Assembly: GCA_028689775.1 (NCBI GenBank)
Contig: JAQVCM010000009.1
Coordinates: forward strand, 112,307 to 176,306
Direction of reading: 5' to 3'
DNA length: 64,000 bases
DNA from: Crocinitomicaceae bacterium
GTDB lineage: Bacteria > Bacteroidota > Bacteroidia > Flavobacteriales_D > Crocinitomicaceae
Shown: piece by piece, positions 8,906 through 16,469 of the stretch
How positions within the stretch are numbered: the stretch's first letter is position 1
Layout: every line of letters begins with the position of its first letter
Translations under genes and position numbers: made by a program
The notes under the pieces: generated by a model
What the model was told of the DNA's origin: nothing
Databases searched by the model: none
The model's input: only the letters and a program-made list of their open reading frames with translations

Positions 8906-9106
8906 ATGGGAGCAATCTTAATTCAAACAAAAGACGAATCTGAACTTAAGTTCATAAAAGAAATTTTAAAGCGCACTAAAATAAAGAACAAAGAACTCAA
9001 CAAAGAGGACTATGAAGACCTTCTGCTTGGTGTTGCAATGATAACTGAGAAGACAGGGGAAAAAGTATCCAAAGAAACGATTATGGATAAGCTTTCTAAA
9101 AAATGA
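8906..9106 (+). CDS. Putative type II antitoxin (RelB-like)
   Basis: A 66-residue highly charged protein, mostly helix by composition, with no motif I can name with certainty. Its stop codon overlaps the start of a RelE/ParE-like reading frame by ATGA (9103-9106), the classic antitoxin-toxin arrangement, and it is preceded by its own -7 box. Antitoxins of this kind bind and block a ribosome-dependent RNase or gyrase poison and repress their own promoter. The role is inferred from size, position and overlap. Because the partner frame is broken, this may now be an orphan antitoxin. Confidence 0.65.
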   Translation: MGAILIQTKDESELKFIKEILKRTKIKNKELNKEDYEDLLLGVAMITEKTGEKVSKETIMDKLSKK

Positions 9107-9369
9107 AAGTGACTTTTGAAAGAAGCTTCAGTAAGGGAATCGATTAACTTAAAAACCAACAAGTAAAAAATCGAATCATCAAACTCATTGAAAAGTGTGA
9201 AGAGGCAAAAGTCATCACCGATATTCCAAACGTCAAAAAAATGACTTCGTTCACCTCCTTTTACAGATTTAAAATTGGCGATTATCGCATTGGTGTGGAA
9301 TTAGAAAATGACACCATTAATTTCGTCATTGTTTCTCACAGAAAGGACATTTATAAGGTTTTCCCTTAA
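9103..9369 (+). pseudogene. RelE/ParE-like toxin interrupted by an in-frame stop codon
   Basis: The frame begins MKVTFERSFSKGID, meets TAA at codon 15 (9145-9147), then continues without a further stop for 73 codons to TAA at 9367-9369. The downstream part, including IEKCEEAKVITDIPNVKKM, FYRFKIGDYRIGVEL and VSHRKDIYKVFP, has the beta-sheet and terminal HRxDIYK pattern of RelE/ParE toxins. One base change (for example AAA to TAA) would explain it. The frame after the stop keeps a coherent family sequence, so inactivation looks recent, or it is an assembly error. Confidence 0.8.
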
Positions 9370-9421
9370 TTACTAAACTTAACTCTTTACATTGTAGGTT
9401 TGTTTATCTTACAAATTTGAT

Positions 9422-9460
9422 TTTTTTAATTCTCAGGCTCCTGGCCCAAGAATTAAAAAA
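9422..9460. terminator. Bidirectional terminator-like hairpin
   Basis: A 12-bp stem, TTTTTTAATTCT (9422-9433) with AGAATTAAAAAA (9449-9460), around a 15-nt GC-rich loop. It stands between the convergent toxin remnant and the membrane-protein gene and supplies a T-run on both strands. Confidence 0.65.
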
Positions 9461-9473
9461 TAGAACTAATGTT

Positions 9474-9869
9474 TCAATAATGCTTCCCTATTCCAAGAAA
9501 ATCAACAAGATCAAACATAACGCCGTTAAAAACAATCCCTAAAATTGCAGTAAAGACGATGCTGATCAACAAAATGATTGAAACTTGAATCCCTTTTGGT
9601 TTTTTAGAATTTTCTAAAAAAACATGCATCAGGAAAGGAACAAAAACCATAAAGATCGGCACTCTAAACGCTGGACTTAAAGCCCAAGCACTTCCCTCGA
9701 GAATATAACTCAAACAGATCAGACCAAATAAAACTGCGGATACAGTCAATCCCAAAAGGATTTCTTTGATTCCAACGTTCTTGTTTTTAAAATGTGTGAT
9801 TAATTTCGATACGGATGACGCAGCAAGAAACAATGCGACGAAAAGAAATGGTAAAATGATTATTCCCAT
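9474..9869 (-). CDS. Small integral membrane protein, unknown function
   Basis: A 131-residue hydrophobic protein with about four membrane segments (roughly 2-22, 37-57, 68-86 and 94-115) and short polar loops. I recognise no family. It starts with ATG and lies 18 nt after the Fic gene on the same strand, so the two may be co-transcribed, but nothing in the sequence ties it to Fic function. Confidence 0.6.
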   Translation of the reverse strand: MGIIILPFLFVALFLAASSVSKLITHFKNKNVGIKEILLGLTVSAVLFGLICLSYILEGSAWALSPAFRVPIFMVFVPFLMHVFLENSKKPKGIQVSIILLISIVFTAILGIVFNGVMFDLVDFLGIGKHY

Positions 9870-9887
9870 GTTTCAAAATAATAAATT

Positions 9888-10769
9888 TCAATCGTTCTCT
9901 TCGTAATAATAAGAATAATCGATCCCTTTCATAAACATTTCGCGGTCGTTTATTTTGGTAGTTAATGCATTTTCAATCAGTTTTTTTAGAAAGTTGCTTT
10001 TTATTGGACTCAGCGTCATTGCATGCATGTAGTCTTGCTTGCTGATTTTACTCCAATCCACACATTTCTTGAGACGTTTTTTCAAGATTAAATCCAACCA
10101 AACTCTTGTGCTTCTTCCGTTGCCCTCCATAAAAGGATGTGCAATGTTCATTTCTACATATTTGTCTACTATTTCTTCCAAAGAGGATTCAGGCATTGCC
10201 TCAATTTGTATTAATGTATTCCCAAGAAAACGGGAAACCGCAAATTGAAAACCGCTTTTCGAAATATTCTTTTGTCTAATTTGTCCCGCAAAATCATACA
10301 AGCCGCCAAATAAATAACCGTGTATTTGTTGTAATCCTGAAGACGTACCAACTTCTATGCTGTTTATTAAACTGCTTTCAAACAGCGCGTAAGCTTTTGT
10401 TTTACTTTTTCCATCTATGCTTTCATCGCTGAAAGTGAACCAATCAATAAATCGGTTTGCTTTTTTACCTGGAAACTCTTTACCCAATGCAACAATGCCG
10501 TTGTAATCGAGCATATCCGACAAGTATCGTTTTCCATCATTTGCCAAAAGCTTCAGTTGGGTAGTGGCACTACCCAACTCACTGTTTTCTTTCTTTAACT
10601 TGGCTTTGAGATATTTCCAATAATTTCGAGTTTTGGTGTAGTCGTTTTGATCGGTAAGCACCGCTACAATGTCCAATACGCTAAACCACCATTTGGCGTT
10701 TGTTTCGTCCCACAAAGCACGAACTTCGCGGTCGTCAAAAAATCGTATGGAAATTTTTGCATTGCTCAT
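9888..10769 (-). CDS. BRO-N/Fic fusion: class III-type protein adenylyltransferase
   Basis: A 293-residue two-domain protein. Residues about 1-112 resemble the BRO-N domain of phage antirepressors ([39 protein letters not shown]). Residues about 125-293 are a Fic domain with the complete active motif HPFMEGNGR (211-219), which transfers AMP from ATP to target hydroxyls. The C-terminus carries SYYYE (286-290), matching the S-x-x-x-E inhibitory helix of class III Fic proteins such as Neisseria NmFic, which modifies DNA gyrase; the usual Gly after the Glu is another Glu here. No separate antitoxin is evident. The target and the role of the BRO-N part are unknown. Confidence 0.85.
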   Translation of the reverse strand: MSNAKISIRFFDDREVRALWDETNAKWWFSVLDIVAVLTDQNDYTKTRNYWKYLKAKLKKENSELGSATTQLKLLANDGKRYLSDMLDYNGIVALGKEFPGKKANRFIDWFTFSDESIDGKSKTKAYALFESSLINSIEVGTSSGLQQIHGYLFGGLYDFAGQIRQKNISKSGFQFAVSRFLGNTLIQIEAMPESSLEEIVDKYVEMNIAHPFMEGNGRSTRVWLDLILKKRLKKCVDWSKISKQDYMHAMTLSPIKSNFLKKLIENALTTKINDREMFMKGIDYSYYYEEND

Positions 10770-10870
10770 AAATCAAATAAATTTTACATCATTTATTCTC
10801 GACAAACTAAAAATCGCGCTATTAATAACTATTCAATCTGTTATGCTAATATACAATATAAAGCTTTGTT

Positions 10871-12010
10871 TTACATATCCTTCCCAGCCAAAAACTCAAA
10901 AATTTCTAAATCTCCCTTCGTAAATTCAACATTTCTTCTTCCCATCATCGCTTTGGCAACTTCAATGGCTTTATCCAATCGAAAAGGAACTGTACTTTCT
11001 CCTTCGCTCCAGGAAAATGAATCTATTTTCTTCTCTGGAAAACCTGCACCAAAAACATTGGCAGAAACTCCAACTACGGTTGCCGTGTTGAACATCGTGT
11101 TAATTCCTGATTTGCTGTGATCGCCCATCATCAAGCCCATGAATTGAACGTCGGTTTGTTCTGTATTTTTGGTTTCGTACGAATACGTGCTCACGGAGCT
11201 GTAATTGTTTTTCAAGTTAGAACAATTGGTATCAGCACCTAGATTACACCATTCTCCGATGACAGAATTTCCTAAAAATCCATCGTGACCTTTGTTGGAA
11301 TAGGATTGAAAAACAACATTGTTTACTTCTCCACCTACTTTGCAATGCGGTCCTAAAGTGGTTGGTCCATATACTTTGGTTCCGAGTTTCAGACCTGCAG
11401 ATTCGCACAAAGCCAAAGGTCCGCGGACGATTGAACCTTCCATAATTTCGGCATTTTTACCGATGTAGATTGGTCCCTCGTTGGTATTTAAGATACTTGC
11501 TTCGCACTTCGCTCCTTCTTCCAAGAAAATCAAATTAGAATCTCCAATTACGGTATTGGTTTTCGACAAAGGCTGAGAAGTTCTTCCTTGGGTGATTAAA
11601 TCATAATCTGCTTTTAGAACTGCTCCGTTTTTCTGAAAGATATCCCAGCGGTTTTCTAAAATGATTAAATCAGATTTAAAAGCAATGTTCGTTTGAATCA
11701 CGCTTCCCTTTCTAGCAACCCATTGATTATCAAAACTTAATTCTTCGCCGACATTTAACATTTGAACCGCATCAATCAATGCTTGTGTTGGAATTACAGC
11801 TGCATTGACGATCAAATCCACATCTACACTCGATGGAAACTTGGTCGCTAAATACGATTCAGTTTGAAAGAAAACATGGGCACTTGGAATAAACATTTTC
11901 CAACGTTCGTCGTTGGTTAAAATACCCATGCGCAAATTTCCGACTGGTCGCGTTAAGGTCAAGGGTGCACAACGCAAGTTCAATTGGTTGTCGTGAAGAA
12001 TGATTTTCAT
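10871..12010 (-). CDS. GlmU-like putative sugar nucleotidyltransferase
   Basis: A 379-residue protein of the Bacteroidota GlmU-family group. The first 200 residues resemble a sugar-1-phosphate nucleotidyltransferase (LTRPVGNLRMGILTNDERW). They lack the canonical LxPxTxxxPK loop, so catalysis is uncertain. The C-terminal half has hexapeptide repeats of a left-handed beta helix (IGDSNLIFLEEGA, IGKNAEIMEGSIVRGP, GPHCKVGGEV), as in acyltransferases that use UDP- or dTDP-sugars. The symporter gene ends about 50 nt upstream of its start on the same strand. A role in envelope sugar metabolism is an inference. Confidence 0.78.
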   Translation of the reverse strand: MKIILHDNQLNLRCAPLTLTRPVGNLRMGILTNDERWKMFIPSAHVFFQTESYLATKFPSSVDVDLIVNAAVIPTQALIDAVQMLNVGEELSFDNQWVARKGSVIQTNIAFKSDLIILENRWDIFQKNGAVLKADYDLITQGRTSQPLSKTNTVIGDSNLIFLEEGAKCEASILNTNEGPIYIGKNAEIMEGSIVRGPLALCESAGLKLGTKVYGPTTLGPHCKVGGEVNNVVFQSYSNKGHDGFLGNSVIGEWCNLGADTNCSNLKNNYSSVSTYSYETKNTEQTDVQFMGLMMGDHSKSGINTMFNTATVVGVSANVFGAGFPEKKIDSFSWSEGESTVPFRLDKAIEVAKAMMGRRNVEFTKGDLEIFEFLAGKDM

Positions 12011-12059
12011 CTGGAAATAATTTTAAATTGAGATTTAATTTTAGTCTAAGAATGTTGTT

Positions 12060-13568
12060 TTATGCTACTTGTTTACTGATTTCAGCTGGTTTGGAAATCA
12101 ACCACAAACCAAAATAAGTCAATAAACCATTTAGAATTAAGATTTCATAACCAAATACATATCCGTTGAACCAAGCCACTGAATTTTTGGCAATAAATAA
12201 ACAAAATAAGGGAACAGCGATGCAAATAAAAGGAACAATTACTTCTTTCAATTTTCGCTTACTGAAAATTCCAAAGGCAAATAAACCCAATAAAGGTCCG
12301 TACGTATATCCAGCAATCATCAGAATTAAATCAATTAAATGCACTTCTGGATGATTGTCAACGTACCATTTTGTTCCGAGAATAATCACTAAAAACAAAA
12401 CCGAGAATCCAATGTGAACATACAATTTCAGCCTTTGTTTATTTCCTTCTTCCCGCTTGTTGAAATTCAAGAAATCGATGCAAAATCCGGTGGTCAAGGC
12501 AGCCAAAGCACTATCGGCAGAAGCATACGAAGAAGCTGTGATTCCTAATAGAAAAAAGATTCCAGCTATCATTCCAAAGTCATTCAATGCAAGGGTTGGG
12601 AAAACGTGATCGGTCACGATATTTCCATCAATCATTGGCAAAGCAGCGCCTGTTTCGTTGGCAAAAACATATAAAGCTCCTCCTAATAAAAGAAACAAAA
12701 AGTTGGTAACGATTAAAACTGCCGTGAAAGAATACATGTTTTTTTGAGCTTCACCAAGTGATTTACAACTCAAGTTCTTCTGCATCATGTCTTGATCCAA
12801 GCCTGTCATCGCGATCGCAATAAACATTCCACCAAAAAACTGTTTCGGGAAAAACATCCGACTATTTGGATCATCAAAAAACAGTATTTTACTCATTGAA
12901 AATCCTTTGGTGGTTTCAGAAGCTGTAATTTTATCATACAATTGAATAAAATCTACATCCAAGGCTTTCGCAATGACAATGGTGCAAATGATCACTGAGG
13001 TGATTAGAAAAAAAGTCTGAAAGGTATCGGTGTACACAATGGTTTTAATTCCTCCTTTAAAAGTATACATCCAAATCAATGCAATCGTAATGACGGCAGT
13101 CAGCCAATAGGGAACGCCCATTGCTTTAAAAAGAAATAAATGCAGCACCATCGTCGCTAAATACAAGCGCGTTGCCGAACCCAGCGTTCTTGAAAGTAAG
13201 AAAAAACTTGCTCCTGTTTTGTAACTCACTTGTCCGAATCGAGTTTCAAGGTATTCATAAATGGAGGTCACTTGCAATTTATAATAAAGTGGCATCAAGA
13301 GTTGAGCGATTACCGCATAGCCTAAAATGTAACCCAAAACTACTTGGTAATATCCCATTCCGTCGTTGATCACTGTTCCGGGAACAGAAATAAAGGTAAC
13401 TCCTGATAAAGAAGCACCGATCATTCCAAAAGCTACCAAGTACCACTTACTTTGCTTATTACCTGTAAAAAAAGTTTCAGAAGTTGCATTTTTGGAGGTG
13501 TAATACGCAATTAGCATTAAGATTGCAAAATAGGCGATTAAGATGCTTGAAACTAGTATTGGAGTCAT
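12060..13568 (-). CDS. Sodium:solute symporter (SSS family)
   Basis: A 502-residue inner-membrane protein with about 13 hydrophobic segments and the SSS features GASLSGVTFISVPG, YKTGASFFLLSR and GITASSYASADSALAALTTGF (split here only by position). The family imports sugars, amino acids, nucleosides, vitamins or sialic acids with sodium; the Bacteroidota branch is often annotated generically as sodium:solute symporter and the substrate cannot be read from sequence. The GlmU-like gene follows on the same strand, which hints at a sugar substrate but does not prove it. Confidence 0.88.
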   Translation of the reverse strand: MTPILVSSILIAYFAILMLIAYYTSKNATSETFFTGNKQSKWYLVAFGMIGASLSGVTFISVPGTVINDGMGYYQVVLGYILGYAVIAQLLMPLYYKLQVTSIYEYLETRFGQVSYKTGASFFLLSRTLGSATRLYLATMVLHLFLFKAMGVPYWLTAVITIALIWMYTFKGGIKTIVYTDTFQTFFLITSVIICTIVIAKALDVDFIQLYDKITASETTKGFSMSKILFFDDPNSRMFFPKQFFGGMFIAIAMTGLDQDMMQKNLSCKSLGEAQKNMYSFTAVLIVTNFLFLLLGGALYVFANETGAALPMIDGNIVTDHVFPTLALNDFGMIAGIFFLLGITASSYASADSALAALTTGFCIDFLNFNKREEGNKQRLKLYVHIGFSVLFLVIILGTKWYVDNHPEVHLIDLILMIAGYTYGPLLGLFAFGIFSKRKLKEVIVPFICIAVPLFCLFIAKNSVAWFNGYVFGYEILILNGLLTYFGLWLISKPAEISKQVA

Positions 13569-13740
13569 TTAATTACAATTAAAAACACGAATATAGTTAA
13601 TTGAAATCAAAACATTTCACATTTTTTTTCATCACAATCGCTTGAGCAACAAAATAATTATTAATTTCGACGCATAAATGCTGGTATAAAAAAGAAAGAA
13701 GCCAGCTGTAGGATTTAATTTTCCTGTATTTTAATTACTT

Positions 13741-14259
13741 ATGACAAATATTTTTGTTGCCCGACTAGATTACGGCGTTACTCAAGAAGACTTACAAACT
13801 GCCTTTGCAGATTACGGTCAAGTTAATAAAGTGTCTTTAGCGATGGATCGCGAGACTGGAAAATCGAAAGGTTTTGCTTTCATTGAAATGAACAACGACG
13901 ATGAAGCACAAGCTGCGATCAACGGCCTAAATGGTAGTACCATGAGCGGTCGTGAAATTGCAGTGAAAGAAGCTGATAAGAAAGACGACAACCGTCCGAA
14001 ACGTGATTTTTCGGCAGAGAAAAAGCCTTTCAGTAAACCAAGTGGCGACGCGCCGTTCAGAAAACCTGCTGAGGAGTCTACTCCTTTCTCTCCGTTTCCT
14101 GATGCAGATAGTGCGAAAGGCGAAGGTCGTAAGAAAAGCGTTACTCCAATGGCGAAAAAAGAAAAACCAAAAACGCACAAAATGGAAGCCTACAAGAAAA
14201 GCGGAAAACAACCTCGCTACACAGACTTCGATGATGATGACGATGATTATAAATACTAG
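13741..14259 (+). CDS. RNA-binding protein with one RRM and a disordered acidic tail
   Basis: A 172-residue protein. Residues 1-80 are an RNA recognition motif with RNP2 IFVARL (4-9) and RNP1 KGFAFIEM (43-50), both with their aromatic residues. The remainder is low-complexity, rich in Lys, Pro and Ser, and ends in an aspartate run before KY. Single-RRM proteins of this kind in Bacteroidota and cyanobacteria bind RNA broadly and are often cold- or stress-induced; the extended tail is unusual relative to the short 80-100-residue members. A clear terminator follows. Confidence 0.9.
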   Translation: MTNIFVARLDYGVTQEDLQTAFADYGQVNKVSLAMDRETGKSKGFAFIEMNNDDEAQAAINGLNGSTMSGREIAVKEADKKDDNRPKRDFSAEKKPFSKPSGDAPFRKPAEESTPFSPFPDADSAKGEGRKKSVTPMAKKEKPKTHKMEAYKKSGKQPRYTDFDDDDDDYKY

Positions 14260-14277
14260 TCTTAATTGACACATGTG

Positions 14278-14307
14278 AAGCCCGATTTTTAAGTCGGGCT
14301 TTTTTTA
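14278..14307 (+). terminator. Rho-independent terminator after the RRM gene
   Basis: An 8-bp stem AAGCCCGA/TCGGGCTT (14278-14285/14294-14301) with an 8-nt loop followed by a T-run. Confidence 0.85.
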
Positions 14308-14338
14308 TGGGGTTTGGGAATGGGTGGTTTGATTTGTA

Positions 14339-14480
14339 TTTGAGAGGTAGCGGATTATTTTTTTGAGTCACGGATTGTTTGAGGTGGATTTGAAAGATAG
14401 CGGTTTTTTTTAGCCACGGATTGTTTGAGGTGCATTTGAAAGATAGCGGATCGTATTTTTTTAGTCACGGATTTTCACGG
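14339..14480 (+). repeat. Three imperfect direct repeats of about 46-50 bp
   Basis: Units start at 14339, 14389 and 14435. Each begins TTTGARAGRTAGCGG, runs through a T-rich stretch to AGYCACGGATT and, in the first two, TGTTTGAGGTG. The third unit changes after CACGGATT into TTCACGGAATCTGC. The whole gap from the RRM terminator to tmRNA (about 410 nt) holds no gene; after the repeats it has a short hairpin TCCGA/TCGGA near 14562-14576. Confidence 0.6.
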
Positions 14481-14700
14481 AATCTGCTTCGCGGTCACGC
14501 ATTTCTTTTTTTGACATTCACACCCAAATTTCACGGAGTGATTACAGACATTTCTTTTAATCCGAGTAATTCGGATGTGCGCATCAATTTTAATCCATGA
14601 CCGCGCAGCAGCATCGTAGATAATCCATGGCTTAAACCTCCGCAATCACCTCCGAGAAATATTTTTTAGTTAAATCACCACTTCCTGATGAAAACTATCG

Positions 14701-14708
14701 TAACTTTG
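14701..14708 (+). promoter_or_regulatory. -7 box (TAACTTTG) of tmRNA
   Basis: Matches TAnnTTTG and ends 12 nt before the first base of the tmRNA acceptor stem. No TTTG -33 element is evident at the usual spacing. Confidence 0.5.
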
Positions 14709-14720
14709 CGTAAGTTCTTT

Positions 14721-15120
14721 GGGGTCGTATTGGATTTGACAGCAGATGCGATTGTCAAGTGTAAGCATGTAGAGCGTTGAGGTGGAGCTCTTAAATATCC
14801 TGTCTCACAATTTAATTGACAACACGTCATACCAACTTGCAGCTTAATTAACTGAATGTTAATTGGCTTAATCTCGGTGAATAATAGTAACCAGACAAGT
14901 TCTTTCGCCCACGCCTCCGTCTATTAGGCAGGGATTACGAGAGACCAATCATTTTAGACTGGTGCTGACTCCGCTCCGTGGAAGGCATGAGAAACTCAGG
15001 AGATAAGTAGTTTATTGGGTGTTCCTATCCGTTACGCTATCGAAAACCAATTAGGAACTAAACATGTAGAAAGCTTGCTGATTCTTTGTTTGGACGAGGG
15101 TTCGAAACCCTCCGACTCCA
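14721..15120 (+). ncRNA. ssrA: Transfer-messenger RNA (tmRNA)
   Basis: About 400 nt with the diagnostic 5' end GGGGTCGTATTGGATTTGAC and a tRNA-like 3' end containing GAGGGTTCGAAACCCTC and CGACTCC, which pairs with the 5' GGGGTCG (one G-U) as acceptor stem. The T-arm and T-loop are perfect. CCA is not encoded (the sequence continues ACGA). Inside, the frame at 14818-14847 encodes the proteolysis tag DNTSYQLAA followed by TAA and TTAA. tmRNA with SmpB rescues stalled ribosomes and tags the product for degradation. A terminator follows at 15141. Confidence 0.96.
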
Positions 15121-15140
15121 CGATTGAATTGATAATATTA

Positions 15141-15174
15141 AAAACCGATTGGATTTATTCTGATCGGTTTTTTT
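15141..15174 (+). terminator. Rho-independent terminator of tmRNA
   Basis: A 9-bp stem AAAACCGAT/ATCGGTTTT (15141-15149/15163-15171) with a T-run. A near copy of this sequence recurs at 16401-16440. Confidence 0.85.
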
Positions 15175-15309
15175 GTTTACACCTATTATTTAGATCAAAA
15201 AATCAATCTTCTTACTCATTTTGTTTTGTTAAAGAATCACAACGAACATAAATGGAAAATTTAAGTTCACTAAATTCGATGTAAACAAATTCTCAAAAAA
15301 TCGAAATTT

Positions 15310-15867
15310 ATGAAATATATAATTAAAATTTTAGTGCCAGTCCTCGTAATTCTTACACTTTCATTCGCTTGTAAAAAGGAACAAGAGAACCAAGGACAGA
15401 TAAAAGTTTTAATGACTGATGCACCTGCCGATTTTACTGAAGTAAATGTAAATATTACGGAAGTTTGGGCACATTATGCTGGAAACGGAAATGTTCCAGG
15501 TGGATGGCTTCAATTAAATGCCGTCTCTGGATATTATGACTTGTTGCAACTCCAAAACGGTTTAACAGATGTAATTGCAAATCCAACCGCAATTCCTGTT
15601 GGTAAAATCACACAAATGAGGCTAATTCTTGGACAAAACAATTATGCCGTTGAAATCATTGATTCTGTTGCTGTTCAACACCCATTATTGCTTTCTAGTC
15701 AAGATGAAACAGGACTTAAAGTCAATTTAAACTCTGAAATTTTGGCAAATCAAACCATCGTTGTTACGTTGGATTTTGACGCTGGAAATTCAATTATAGA
15801 ACAAGGCACAGGTGAATTTCGTTTAAAACCAGTGATTAAAGTACAAAATGTCACGTATATTCCTTAA
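15310..15867 (+). CDS. DUF4382 lipoprotein
   Basis: A 185-residue protein with a lipoprotein signal (lipobox LSFAC, Cys21). The mature part, GQIKVLMTDAPADFTEVNVNIT onward, matches the DUF4382 family: a beta-sandwich of unknown function common in Bacteroidota, ending with the typical FRLKPVIKV segment. It should be anchored in the periplasmic face of the inner membrane or in the outer membrane. It lies between tmRNA and a lysine-rich exported protein; no functional link is visible. Confidence 0.85.
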   Translation: MKYIIKILVPVLVILTLSFACKKEQENQGQIKVLMTDAPADFTEVNVNITEVWAHYAGNGNVPGGWLQLNAVSGYYDLLQLQNGLTDVIANPTAIPVGKITQMRLILGQNNYAVEIIDSVAVQHPLLLSSQDETGLKVNLNSEILANQTIVVTLDFDAGNSIIEQGTGEFRLKPVIKVQNVTYIP

Positions 15868-15942
15868 AAAAAATTTCTAGAAATCAATGTTTTGGCACAA
15901 GTTTTGAAAATCAAAAAAAACATATTTAAATTATAAATCGTT

Positions 15943-16332
15943 ATGAAAAAAATTGCAATTTTAGCCCTTTTGTTTGGCTCTATCAGCTTCTCTGCTTCAG
16001 CACAAGCTGTTAAAGAAACGAAGACTGAAAAAACTCAAAAAAACGAAAAAGAAGATAAAAAAGAAAAAACGAATAAAAGTTCTTCTGAAAATTCGCACCA
16101 AAAAGTAAAAGAAAACAATCCTTCTAAAACCAATAAAGCAAACGCTGAAGAAAAATCCAATGGAAATGCTTTCAGCGGCAAAGGAAAAGGTGGCGAAAAG
16201 AATACAGTAAATCCTGCCGAAAAAGAGAAGAAGGATAAGAAGGATAAAAAAGAGAAGAAAGTAAAAAAGGATAAAGCAAAGAAGGATAAAGTAAAGAAAG
16301 AAAAGAAACAGAAAGTTTCAAAAGCAGCTTAA
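15943..16332 (+). CDS. Exported lysine-rich low-complexity protein
   Basis: A 129-residue protein: signal peptide (residues 1-20, ending SASAQ) followed by an almost entirely charged tail of Lys, Glu, Asp, Asn and Ser, with KDKK and KKDK repeats in the last 45 residues. It is expected to be disordered and strongly basic. No family is recognised. Basic exported tails could bind nucleic acid, LPS or other polyanions, but that is speculation. Signal peptide and ATG context make it a likely real gene despite its low complexity. Confidence 0.6.
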   Translation: MKKIAILALLFGSISFSASAQAVKETKTEKTQKNEKEDKKEKTNKSSSENSHQKVKENNPSKTNKANAEEKSNGNAFSGKGKGGEKNTVNPAEKEKKDKKDKKEKKVKKDKAKKDKVKKEKKQKVSKAA

Positions 16333-16400
16333 AAGTAATTCCTATTTGTAAAATCTACAACTCTTCGACTTTAAGTCATAGAATCCATTAATTGAATTTG

Positions 16401-16440
16401 GAAACCGATTGGAAATTTATTTTTCTGATCGTTTTTTTTT
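16401..16440 (+). terminator. Degenerate copy of the tmRNA terminator
   Basis: GAAACCGATTGG, an AT-rich loop, CTGATCG and a T9 run closely match the tmRNA terminator at 15141-15174, but one stem base is lost, so the hairpin is weaker. It follows the lysine-rich gene and could end that transcript. Confidence 0.45.
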
Positions 16441-16469
16441 GATTCATAAAATGCCATTTATTCCAACAC

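Noticed and set aside
9103..9369. Programmed stop-codon readthrough of the toxin
   Set aside because: No recoding signal or structure is apparent at 9145-9147; a nonsense mutation or sequencing error is simpler.
10647..11120. 157-codon plus-strand ORF
   Set aside because: It lies antisense to the Fic start region and the GlmU-like gene, both clearly coding on the minus strand.
15015..15251. 78-codon ORF on the plus strand
   Set aside because: It runs through the 3' half of tmRNA and its terminator.
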